DNA of 5,927 nucleotides from contig PSPB01000085.1 in assembly GCA_003193815.1 (NCBI GenBank), forward strand, positions 1-5,927, written 5' to 3'. Positions within the stretch are counted from its first letter, which is position 1. Every line of letters starts with the position of its first letter. The notes under the pieces are model-generated. The model searched no databases and had not been told where the DNA came from. It worked only from the letters and a program-made list of their open reading frames with translations. Source of the stretch: Methanobacteriota archaeon. Lineage in GTDB: Archaea; Thermoplasmatota; Poseidoniia; MGIII; CG-Epi1. Positions 1 to 5,597 of this stretch are shown here, piece after piece. Made by a program: the position numbers and the translations under genes.

Positions 1-2
1 CC

Positions 3-650
3 AACGTCAAGCTGATGGACATCGCGCGCGAGACCTCGACCGGGTCGGTCGAGAGCGCCCGCCACTCAATCTGGCTGGTCGGAATCTCGACCCTGCTGGT
101 CGGGATTTTCACTTTCCTGCGCGACTTCCCGGTTTTCTCCACCGGCGCGGTTGACGCCGCAGGCGATCCTATTCGCACCTCGGTGCTCGACAAGGGAGCG
201 CACGAACTGGGGGTCTCACGCTACTACGAGGGCGGCGACCTGATGGTGCCGTTCGACTCGGGAATCACCAACTACACCTGGCTCGGCTTCGAGTTCACTC
301 CGCTGATGGGCGCCATCGGCTGGTTCATGAAATTCCGTGTCGCAATGCTGGTGAGCCTCGGGACGTTTTTCACGTGGTTCGTCGTGACGCCGATGGCGTT
401 CGCCCTTGATTATCCTTTTTATTACCCGGTCGACGGGCTCTACCACGCCGTCTCTGCCTACCCCGCGGCGTCGCTGAAATCGTACGCCTACGTCGCGCGC
501 CCGATGGGGCGCCATCCTGGGCGGCGGCATCACCGCGCTACTGAAGATGGCGCCGGTCTTCCGCACCACCGCGGCGGACGTTATCGCCATCTTTGCCGGT
601 GGCGACGATGTCGCGCGGCGCGACTACGTCGAGGGCAAAGGCTGGTATGA
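3..650 (+). CDS. OPT-family oligopeptide transporter, N-terminal part (cut by window edge, then frameshifted)
   Basis: This is the upstream part of a multi-spanning proton-coupled oligopeptide transporter of the OPT/YSL family, an integral membrane protein. The frame is open from the left edge with no convincing start, so the true N-terminus lies outside the window; the ATG at 15 looks internal. A membrane helix near residues 18-37 (counted from that ATG) ends in FLRDFPVF. After a soluble loop comes WLGFEFTPLMGAIGWFMKFR, which resembles the OPT pattern of a Gly-rich helix entering a wide pore segment, then a further helix ending VVTPMAFAL. Family-like sequence stops at about 509. Beyond that the frame encodes an Arg/His-rich, non-membrane tail to the stop at 648-650, while the OPT sequence continues in another frame from 508. 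I read this as one gene split by a single indel. The family call rests on this part together with the stronger downstream part. Confidence 0.72.
   Translation, partial: NVKLMDIARETSTGSVESARHSIWLVGISTLLVGIFTFLRDFPVFSTGAVDAAGDPIRTSVLDKGAHELGVSRYYEGGDLMVPFDSGITNYTWLGFEFTPLMGAIGWFMKFRVAMLVSLGTFFTWFVVTPMAFALDYPFYYPVDGLYHAVSAYPAASLKSYAYVARPMGRHPGRRHHRATEDGAGLPHHRGGRYRHLCRWRRCRAARLRRGQRLV
506..509 (+). other. Frameshift point in the OPT transporter gene (GGGG run)
   Basis: Frame 3 reads ARPMG up to here. Frame 1 resumes at 508 with GAILGGGITALLKMAPVF, a natural continuation into the next Gly-rich OPT helix. The switch falls on a run of four G. Removing one G, or adding two bases, would restore a single reading frame across 3-1500. 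It may be an assembly or sequencing error, or a genuine disabling mutation; the sequence alone cannot decide. Confidence 0.75.
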
Positions 651-1500
651 GTGGCCGGTGACGCATATTCCCGTGATGCTGGTGGTGACGCTGGTCGGCA
701 TCACGCTAGTGTTCGCGACCGAGTTCGGCTTCATCCCCTCCTTCGTCTTTGCGCTGGTACTCTGCCTGACGACTTTCGCGCTTGGCGCGATTGCCGTGAA
801 GGTGATGGGCGAGACCAGCATCGAGCCCGTATCGGGCACTTCGTTCATCGTGCTGCTAATGCTGGTGCTGATTTTCAAGAACCTGCTGGGACTCGCGGCG
901 AGTGACGCGGCACTGCTTTCGCTGGTCGGCACGACCGTCTTCGGCGGCGCGATTTCGATGTCGGGAACCGTGATTGGCGACTACAAGGCGGCGCTCTACG
1001 TCGGCAACCGGCCGATGCACATCATGAAGACCGAACTGGTCGGCATCATCCCCGGCACCATCGTCTCGGCGCTGTTTGCCGGCATCCTCTCGCTGGCGCT
1101 GGCGCGCGGCGAACTGGTGCTCTACGCACCGCAGGCGAACGCATTCGCCGCTTTCGCGCAGATTATGCTCGGTGGCGAGACGCCGTGGCAGCTGCTGGGG
1201 CTCGGTTTCGGCATCGGCATCTTCATGGAGCTGCTGACCGGGATGGGGACCGCCTTCGGGCTGGGAATGTACCTGCCGATGGTGGTGACGCTGCCGATGG
1301 TCGTCGGCGGGGCAATGCGCGACCTATGGGAACTGAAAGTGCTGGAGCCGGCGGTCGAGCGCGACGGCCTCGGCGAGAAGGGGCGCACGCTGAAGCTGCT
1401 CAACACCTACATGATTGCGACCGGGCTGATTGTGGGCGAGGCGCTGATGGGGACCGTGCTCGCTATCTACTACGTACTGCCGCTGCTGGGCGGAGGCTAA
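547..1500 (+). CDS. OPT-family oligopeptide transporter, C-terminal part
   Basis: This is the downstream two-thirds of the transporter that begins at the left edge. Homology is continuous from 508; the ATG at 547 is only the first Met in this frame and has no ribosome-binding site of its own. The protein has about eight hydrophobic helices. Signature stretches fit OPT transporters: MGETSIEPV after an early helix, SMSGTVIGDYKAALYVGNRP (a conserved Gly-Asp loop), VLYAPQANAFA (a Pro-Gln motif before a helix), and FGLGMYLPMVVTLPMVVGGA near the C-terminus. Family members import di-, tri- or oligopeptides or metal-chelate complexes with protons; the substrate here is not visible. The gene ends at TAA 1498-1500, just before the TATA-like element of the next unit. 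If the upstream frameshift is real, this part is probably not translated and the gene is a pseudogene. Confidence 0.85.
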   Translation: MAPVFRTTAADVIAIFAGGDDVARRDYVEGKGWYEWPVTHIPVMLVVTLVGITLVFATEFGFIPSFVFALVLCLTTFALGAIAVKVMGETSIEPVSGTSFIVLLMLVLIFKNLLGLAASDAALLSLVGTTVFGGAISMSGTVIGDYKAALYVGNRPMHIMKTELVGIIPGTIVSALFAGILSLALARGELVLYAPQANAFAAFAQIMLGGETPWQLLGLGFGIGIFMELLTGMGTAFGLGMYLPMVVTLPMVVGGAMRDLWELKVLEPAVERDGLGEKGRTLKLLNTYMIATGLIVGEALMGTVLAIYYVLPLLGGG

Positions 1501-1505
1501 TCCTC

Positions 1506-1512
1506 ATATATA
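1506..1512 (+). promoter_or_regulatory. Archaeal TATA-box-like element before the KaiC-like unit
   Basis: ATATATA stands out in an otherwise GC-rich 43-nt gap between the OPT stop and the ATG at 1544. Its centre (1509) lies 35 nt before that ATG. An archaeal initiation site about 25-27 nt downstream would fall near 1535, giving a leader of roughly 10 nt. The composition and spacing are what one expects for a TBP site driving 1544-4095. No clear purine-rich BRE is visible upstream. Confidence 0.6.
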
Positions 1513-1543
1513 GCGCGGTCCTCGACGGGCTCCGGGACGAGGC

Positions 1544-1969
1544 ATGGCAAAGGAAGAATACGAGACGCCGCTGATTGACGCGTACAACCGCACGCACCTG
1601 GATGTGCTGCACGAGGATGGTAGCTGGTACCATTCTTTCCTGCCCGAGGGAGTCTTCATGGAAGACCTCGGGCCAGTCATCGAGGAGCAGCTGGTCAAGA
1701 CCTATAACGAGTGCGAGCGGGAGGCGGAAAAATACTTCGAGGAACGCGTGCGCGAGCGCTTCGCCTCCGTCTTCGCTGATGCCAACCCGGTTGACCTGCG
1801 CGGGCTGCTGCCGAAGAAGCCCCCGGTTGAGTGGGCCGAGCTCCCGGTGGAAGTGCAGCGAGAACTACAGAATATCCATGACACTGCTCAGGAAGAAGGG
1901 ATTACCGAGAGAACGTTGAAAAAGCGGGTCCGCCAGTACCTTATCGACCAGTACATTATCGAGGACTAA
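1544..1969 (+). CDS. Unrecognised acidic 141-aa protein, first gene of the KaiC-like unit
   Basis: I do not recognise this family. The 141-residue product is soluble, with no signal peptide or membrane helix, and rich in Glu and Asp. Residues 1-43 carry several aromatics (Tyr6, Tyr14, Trp28, Tyr29, Phe32, Phe38). Residues 44-73 look like one long charged helix (VIEEQLVKTYNECEREAEKY and onward). A Pro-rich break follows at 90-94 (PKKPP), then two helices at about 101-118 and 121-137; the last is basic (RTLKKRVRQ) before an acidic C-terminus. The start is the ATG at 1544, 35 nt after the centre of a TATA-like element. The stop lies 2 nt before the GTG of the first KaiC-like ATPase, so co-expression is very likely. 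A partner or adaptor of the ATPases is a reasonable inference; no enzymatic motif is visible. Its regular composition and operon position support a real gene. Confidence 0.82.
   Translation: MAKEEYETPLIDAYNRTHLDVLHEDGSWYHSFLPEGVFMEDLGPVIEEQLVKTYNECEREAEKYFEERVRERFASVFADANPVDLRGLLPKKPPVEWAELPVEVQRELQNIHDTAQEEGITERTLKKRVRQYLIDQYIIED
1961..1964 (+). promoter_or_regulatory. Ribosome binding site for the GTG start at 1972
   Basis: GAGG lies inside the last codons of the 141-aa gene, 7 nt before the GTG at 1972. It supports that GTG as the true start, giving a 2-nt gap to the preceding stop. Confidence 0.5.
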
Positions 1970-1971
1970 TC

Positions 1972-2787
1972 GTGGCGGAAGAAAACGTAAAACCGAAGAG
2001 GGTGATGCTGGACCCCCGCGGCGGCCGGCCGCGCGAGAAGTCCAAGACCCACATTGAGGGACTGGACCGCATCCTCAACGGCGGCATCCCCATCGGTAAC
2101 ACTACCCTGCTGGCAGGCACTGTCGGCTCGGGAAAGACCACGCTGGCGATGGAATACCTGATTAACGGTGCCAAGAATGGCGAGACCACCTGTTACATCT
2201 CGGTTACCGAGCCTTCCTCCAAGATGCTCGAGAACCTGCGAACTTACGGCTTTTTCGAAGATTCGCTGGTCACTGAGGGGAAGCTGAATGTCTTCGACCT
2301 GGGGATTATCAATGACCGACTGGGCGTCGAGCGGCTTGACGGCTCGTACACCTCCAAGGACATGGAGGCGCTGCTGGGGGCGTTCGAGGATATCGTTGAC
2401 GAACTCCAGATTACGCGGCTGGTGATTGACTCGATTACCGCCATCTGCTACCAGCTCCCCGACAAAGGCGCCATCCGTAACTTCATTTTCCGGCTGGGAC
2501 AGTTTCTGGCGACCTTCGGTTGTACCACCATGCTCATCTCTGAGACTGTCGTCGACGCGCGTACACAGACCTACTCCATCTTCGGCGTTGAAGAAGCGGT
2601 CGCTGACGGGGTTATCCTGATGGGGAACGTCCAGCGGCAGGGGGACCTGCTACGCACGCTGCAAGTGGTCAAGATGCGGGGTGCCAAGCACTCGCGCTCG
2701 CGGCAGCTGGTGGAGCTGACACCGATCGGGCTCAGTATCGTGCCATTGCTCAAGTGGGGGCAGGACACGGGGCAGGTGTTCACGTGA
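1972..2787 (+). CDS. KaiC-like RecA-superfamily ATPase, single domain, intact P-loop
   Basis: This is a cytoplasmic single-domain ATPase of the KaiC/GvpD/RadA-like group (RecA fold), 271 aa. A basic lead of about 25 residues precedes the typical opening HIEGLDRILNGGIPIGNTTL. Walker A is GTVGSGKTT at 49-57, with Lys55 and Thr56. At the position of KaiC's paired catalytic glutamates it reads Thr79-Glu80 (YISVTEPS), so only the second acid is kept. Walker B is LVIDS with Asp153. VEEAVADGVILM (206-217) and VVKMRGAKHSR (232-242) match the KaiC ADG strand and the KMRG-x-x-H element that reaches the neighbouring subunit's nucleotide. Such proteins form hexameric rings; archaeal ones have been proposed as signal-transduction hubs. 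The start is GTG 1972, with GAGG 7 nt upstream. The stop overlaps the next GTG by 4 nt. The family is clear; the pathway is unknown. ArlH of the archaellum is a relative, but no archaellum genes lie nearby. Confidence 0.93.
   Translation: MAEENVKPKRVMLDPRGGRPREKSKTHIEGLDRILNGGIPIGNTTLLAGTVGSGKTTLAMEYLINGAKNGETTCYISVTEPSSKMLENLRTYGFFEDSLVTEGKLNVFDLGIINDRLGVERLDGSYTSKDMEALLGAFEDIVDELQITRLVIDSITAICYQLPDKGAIRNFIFRLGQFLATFGCTTMLISETVVDARTQTYSIFGVEEAVADGVILMGNVQRQGDLLRTLQVVKMRGAKHSRSRQLVELTPIGLSIVPLLKWGQDTGQVFT
2774..2778 (+). promoter_or_regulatory. Ribosome binding site for the GTG start at 2784
   Basis: AGGTG ends 5 nt before the GTG at 2784, inside the 3' end of the first KaiC-like gene. It favours this start over an in-frame GTG at 2754, which would give a 34-nt overlap and a Gly/His-rich extension without family character. 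Confidence 0.45.
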
Positions 2788-3341
2788 GCATCCTCAAGCA
2801 AGTGGTCGCAAGCATCAAGGAGGGCGACGCCCTGACGACGGTTGCACTCAACTCTGACGATTATCGCCCCACGTCGACTGAAATCGTAAAGCACCTGCTG
2901 AGCAAAAAGCTGGGTGGCATCTACATCACCACGACCCGGCCCTCGGGTAGCATCATCGCCGACCTCGAGAAAATCAAGGCTGACCTAGGCGACCTCTATT
3001 TCGTGGATATGATTTCGCTCACTGTTGGTGGCGAGACTGAGGACCCACGTACCATGTTCATCGAGTCGCCCACAATGCTCGAGTCGGTGCTGCTCAATAT
3101 CGGGTTGCTCGAGCGGCGCATCAAGGCCAAGCGACACTTCGTAATGTTTGACTCGGTTAACGGCCTCACCATCTATTCCGAGAACCGGGTCCTGAAGGAA
3201 TTCATTAACGTCCTCGCCAACACCATGCGGCTCCGCAAGTCGTATACCATGATGCTTACGGTGGAGGAGCAGACCAGTGACGACCTGGCCTCAATGCTGA
3301 AGACCCTGACCGACCGCTACATCGAAAACACAGATGGCTGA
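2784..3341 (+). CDS. Degenerate KaiC-like / DUF835-like protein lacking Walker A
   Basis: This 185-aa soluble protein appears to keep the RecA-fold outline but not the ATP-binding loop. The region where KaiC relatives carry GxxxxGKT reads VALNSDDYRPTSTEIVKHLL (20-39), with no Gly-rich loop and no Lys-Thr pair. The following strand, GGIYITTTRP (44-53), matches the second strand of the family. A Walker-B-like strand, HFVMFDSVNGLTIY, keeps the acid (Asp123) and is followed by helix KEFINVLANTMRLRKSYTMM and a strand ending TVEEQ. No KMRG-x-x-H element is present, and the protein stops soon after YIEN. This pattern resembles DUF835 and the haloarchaeal DUF7504-type proteins, which I regard as KaiC-derived; the exact family is unconfirmed. 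The start is GTG 2784, overlapping the upstream TGA by 4 nt (GTGA), and the end overlaps the next gene by 8 nt. A non-hydrolysing regulatory or scaffold subunit beside its two ATPase-like neighbours is the likely role (inference). Confidence 0.85.
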   Translation: MSILKQVVASIKEGDALTTVALNSDDYRPTSTEIVKHLLSKKLGGIYITTTRPSGSIIADLEKIKADLGDLYFVDMISLTVGGETEDPRTMFIESPTMLESVLLNIGLLERRIKAKRHFVMFDSVNGLTIYSENRVLKEFINVLANTMRLRKSYTMMLTVEEQTSDDLASMLKTLTDRYIENTDG

Positions 3342-4095
3342 AATCGTAACCTGCGGCATTCCCCGCCTCGACGCGGCGTTGATAGAGGGCAAGGGGTTCA
3401 AGATGGGGAGCTCAATCCTGATTGCGGGCACCTCCGGGGCGGGCAAGGAGCTGCTCGCCAAGCAGTACGCCGCAGCGGGTATCGGTGCCGAGAATGTCGT
3501 CTATTTCTCGACCGACGAGACCTCTGAGGAGCTGATTGAGACCTTCGAACACTACAACTGGCCCACCGACATGCGGATTGTCAACATCGGCACCCAGTAT
3601 TTCGAGAAGGTACTGGCGCGTGACCTGCAGGCGTCCCGCTTCAAGCAGGAGGGGCTTTCGGTGAGCGAGCTGCGCAACGTCGGTGCCTACGGCGCGACCG
3701 CTGACCAGATTAATTTCGTCTCCGACATGGCGTACGAGATCTCGAAGCTGCGCTCGCCCTTCCGGGTTGTCGTTGATTCGCTCGATTTCTTCCTGCAATA
3801 CTACTCGCTGGCCGAGGTACTTTCGGCGATGCGTACCATCAAGGAATACGCGCAGGCGAACGGCGGCCTCGTGCTCTACACCGTCTCGCAGGACGCGCAC
3901 GATTCGAAGACGCAGAGCCAGATTGAGGCTGTCGCCGACGTCATTATCGAGCTCGAAGTAGGGCGCATGGCGGCCGAGTTCGAGAATCGCATGATTATCA
4001 AGAAGATTCGTAACCACCCGGAGAAAGCAGCGGTGCTAATCTACGCCGTCACTGAGCACGGTATTACGCCCGAGATGATTACCCGCGTCGCCTGA
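3334..4095 (+). CDS. KaiC-like RecA-superfamily ATPase with variant Walker A (GKE)
   Basis: This 253-aa single-domain relative of KaiC opens with CGIPRLDAAL, the usual KaiC start (G-I-x-x-L-D). Walker A reads GTSGAGKE at 32-39: Lys38 is kept, but the Mg-coordinating Thr/Ser is Glu39 (codon GAG, at least two base changes from a Thr or Ser codon). The catalytic acid pair is present as Asp61-Glu62 (YFSTDETSEEL). Walker B is RVVVDS with Asp148. Later, EAVADVIIEL fits the ADV strand and KKIRNHPE sits where KMRG-x-x-H occurs. A linker of about 30 residues around 95-125 (including KQEGLSVSELRNVGAYGATA) lies before the Walker B half. Nucleotide may bind, but Mg-dependent hydrolysis is doubtful. The start is ATG 3334, overlapping the preceding gene by 8 nt; no strong ribosome-binding site is visible, so coupling to upstream translation is likely. 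It is the last gene of the unit. Confidence 0.9.
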   Translation: MAEIVTCGIPRLDAALIEGKGFKMGSSILIAGTSGAGKELLAKQYAAAGIGAENVVYFSTDETSEELIETFEHYNWPTDMRIVNIGTQYFEKVLARDLQASRFKQEGLSVSELRNVGAYGATADQINFVSDMAYEISKLRSPFRVVVDSLDFFLQYYSLAEVLSAMRTIKEYAQANGGLVLYTVSQDAHDSKTQSQIEAVADVIIELEVGRMAAEFENRMIIKKIRNHPEKAAVLIYAVTEHGITPEMITRVA

Positions 4096-4156
4096 AGGCG
4101 ATAATCAAGGGACCGGCGCGCTGGCCGCCATCGCCCTATTCCACTTGAGTATCCCG

Positions 4157-4336
4157 ATGTGGGCTGAAGAGAACATCAAGAAATTCGGCCAGGTGACCGC
4201 CACCCTGTGGGGGGCTTTCTTCCTGATGAACGTCTACGATCTTTATGCGGGAATAACGCCCAGCAGCGGCCAGAATATCTTCGGAGCTGCCATGCTTGGC
4301 GTCTTCGGGGCGCTGTTCTACCTCAAGTCCCAGTAG
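4157..4336 (+). CDS. Small two-helix membrane protein, unknown function
   Basis: The 59-aa product has a short charged head (MWAEENIKK), a first hydrophobic helix at about 10-32 (through TLWGAFFLMNVYDLY), a short Pro-Ser-Ser-Gly turn at 35-38, and a second helix at 40-56 (IFGAAMLGVFGALFYLK). It looks like a helical hairpin in the membrane with Gly-zipper spacing. I do not recognise the family. An in-frame TTG at 4145 would add four residues (MSIP); I prefer the ATG at 4157, although neither has a clear ribosome-binding site. It lies 61 nt after the third KaiC-like gene on the same strand and converges on the permease gene with a 10-nt gap. Read-through from the KaiC-like unit is possible because no T-rich terminator is visible between them. 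The clean two-helix pattern supports a real gene. Confidence 0.65.
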   Translation: MWAEENIKKFGQVTATLWGAFFLMNVYDLYAGITPSSGQNIFGAAMLGVFGALFYLKSQ

Positions 4337-4346
4337 GGGCGCTCAC

Positions 4347-5216
4347 CTACGGCAGCTGTCCGCCTTCGGGCTTCGCCTCCGGCGCGCTGCTGACGAGCAG
4401 CGCACCGCTGCCGACAATCAGCGCCGCGCCGATAGCATCGCCCCAGACGAGCGATTGCTGGAAGAACAGCCAGCCGTAAATCCCGCCGATGAGCACCGTC
4501 GCGTAGGAGAATGCGCCAATGTAGGCGGCACGCGCCGCCTGATAGGCGCGCGTCATTCCCGTCTGACCGACGCCGGCGCAGATGCCGACGCCGATTATCG
4601 CGAGCGCTTCCGGCAACGCCAACTGCGGCAGCTCGGTGGCGGCCAACGGCAAGGTAACCAGCGTGCAGAAGAGTGCGAACCAGAAAACGACCCCGTCAGG
4701 CGATGCGCTGGTGCGCAGCCCGCGCACGGCAAGATAGGCGAACGCCGAGAGCACGCCCGAAATGAGCGCGACCAGCGCGAGCGGCTCGACTCCTCGCAGC
4801 GACGGTGAGACTATCAGCACGGTGCCGGCGAACGAGAGCGCAATGCAGCCGTAGACCAGCGGTGAGACGTGCTCGCGCAGCATCGCCCCGGAGAATAGCG
4901 CTACGAAGAGCGGCGCGGTGTATTGCAGCGTCACCGCGTTCGAGAGGGGAATCTGCTGCACCGCGTAGAAGTAGCACACCATCGCCGACAGGCCAACCGT
5001 GCAGCGCCAGAGCAGCAGCCGGCGGTCGCCGGCGTGGAGCGACGAACCGCGCAGCCGCGACCACGCCAGCAGCGCCAGCGTGATGACCAGGCTACGGCCG
5101 AAAATCACCGTCGCGACCCCCGCGTGGTCAGCGGTCCACTTCACCAGCGCGCTGCCGGAGGCGAACGCCAGGCTGGCGAGCAGCATCCAGGCGACCGCAC
5201 GGTGGGTGGCGTCCAT
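4347..5216 (-). CDS. EamA/DMT-superfamily permease (ten transmembrane helices)
   Basis: This is a drug/metabolite-transporter superfamily permease of 289 aa, the usual length, with two EamA repeats of five helices each (about 6-136 and 145-276). Helix 1 opens WMLLASLAFASGSALVKWTA. The repeat hallmark AVQQIPLSNAVTLQYTAPLF (around 85-105) is the family's segment before a Pro-containing helix. It is followed by LSFAGTVLIVSPS at the end of repeat 1 and the matching VGSGALLVSS at the end of repeat 2. Repeat 2 carries ARAAYIGAFSYATVLIGGIY at the equivalent place. EamA proteins usually export amino acids or other metabolites; the substrate is not visible. The ATG begins on the base directly after the TAG of the RidA-like gene, so the two are surely co-transcribed, with translation probably by re-initiation. 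One possible link is export of an amino acid whose breakdown yields the enamines RidA clears (inference). Confidence 0.92.
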   Translation of the reverse strand: MDATHRAVAWMLLASLAFASGSALVKWTADHAGVATVIFGRSLVITLALLAWSRLRGSSLHAGDRRLLLWRCTVGLSAMVCYFYAVQQIPLSNAVTLQYTAPLFVALFSGAMLREHVSPLVYGCIALSFAGTVLIVSPSLRGVEPLALVALISGVLSAFAYLAVRGLRTSASPDGVVFWFALFCTLVTLPLAATELPQLALPEALAIIGVGICAGVGQTGMTRAYQAARAAYIGAFSYATVLIGGIYGWLFFQQSLVWGDAIGAALIVGSGALLVSSAPEAKPEGGQLP

Positions 5217-5597
5217 CTACCGCAGCACGGCGATGGCATCAATCTCGACCAGCGCGTCCAGCGGCAGCCGCGCCACTCCGATGGTGGAGCGCGCCGGAGC
5301 CGCATCTTCTCCGAACATCTCTATATAAATTGCGTTCATCGCGCCGAAGTCATCCATGTCGAGCAGGAATACTGTGGTCTTTACCACGTCCGCCAGCGCG
5401 AGGCCGCGCTCCGCCAGCACCGCCTGCAGGTTGCGGATGGCCTGGCGGGTCTGCTCCGCGACGCCCGCTTCGAGCGTGGCGACGTTGTGCTGGCGGCCGA
5501 CCTGCCCGCTCATGAAGAGCAGCCCGGCGTTAGCGACAGCTTGCGAGTAGGGGCCGATGGGGGGTGGCGCGTTGGGAGATTCGATGATTTCCTTCAT
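5217..5597 (-). CDS. ridA: RidA-family (YjgF/YER057c/UK114) enamine/imine deaminase
   Basis: This is a small cytoplasmic trimeric enzyme that hydrolyses reactive 2-aminoacrylate and related imines, released by PLP enzymes such as threonine/serine dehydratase, to the keto acid and ammonia. Its 126 aa match the usual length. Family residues are present: GPYSQA with Tyr17, FMSGQVG with Ser30-Gly31-Gln32, Asn88, Arg103 in PARST (equivalent to Arg105 of E. coli RidA, which binds the substrate carboxylate) and Glu118 in VEIDAIAV (equivalent to Glu120). The Cys after the Arg-Ser pair in E. coli RidA is Thr105 here, a common variant. The ATG at 5597 gives the standard start KEIIESPNAPPPIGPYSQ. The gene shares its first bases with the divergent helicase gene, and its TAG abuts the ATG of the permease. 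RidA subgroups without deaminase activity exist, but the Arg and Glu argue for an active enzyme. Confidence 0.95.
   Translation of the reverse strand: MKEIIESPNAPPPIGPYSQAVANAGLLFMSGQVGRQHNVATLEAGVAEQTRQAIRNLQAVLAERGLALADVVKTTVFLLDMDDFGAMNAIYIEMFGEDAAPARSTIGVARLPLDALVEIDAIAVLR
5574..5578 (+). promoter_or_regulatory. Ribosome binding site for the helicase start at 5584
   Basis: GGGAG ends 5 nt before ATG 5584, antisense to the first codons of the RidA gene. No comparable site precedes the alternative ATG at 5596, so this favours the longer start. Confidence 0.4.

Noticed and set aside
547..1500. The C-terminal OPT frame as a complete stand-alone transporter starting at ATG 547
   Set aside because: OPT-like sequence continues upstream in the same frame to 508 and then into the other frame. 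There is no ribosome-binding site at 547, so it is the tail of a split gene.
2754..2783. Upstream GTG at 2754 as the start of the second RecA-fold protein
   Set aside because: It adds a Gly/His-rich ten-residue extension and a 34-nt overlap; GTG 2784 has AGGTG 5 nt upstream and a GTGA coupling overlap.
1972..2787. ArlH (FlaH) of the archaellum as identity of the first KaiC-like gene
   Set aside because: ArlH is a relative, but no archaellum gene (arlB, arlI, arlJ) is visible nearby, and the neighbours are further KaiC-like proteins.
3412..4017. A 201-codon open frame on the minus strand, antisense to the third KaiC-like gene
   Set aside because: It is a shadow of the GC-rich plus-strand gene: it has no family motifs, and the plus strand encodes clear Walker motifs over the same span.
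4097..4135. Weak inverted repeat (GGCGAT ... ATCGCC) after the third KaiC-like gene, considered as a terminator
   Set aside because: The stem is only 6 bp with a loop of about 27 nt and no T-run follows; archaeal terminators are usually T-rich. Chance is a sufficient explanation.
5321..5330. A TATA-like block (CTATATAAAT) near the middle of the RidA gene
   Set aside because: On the minus strand it encodes the Ile-Tyr-Ile segment of RidA, and on the plus strand no gene begins within a suitable distance downstream.
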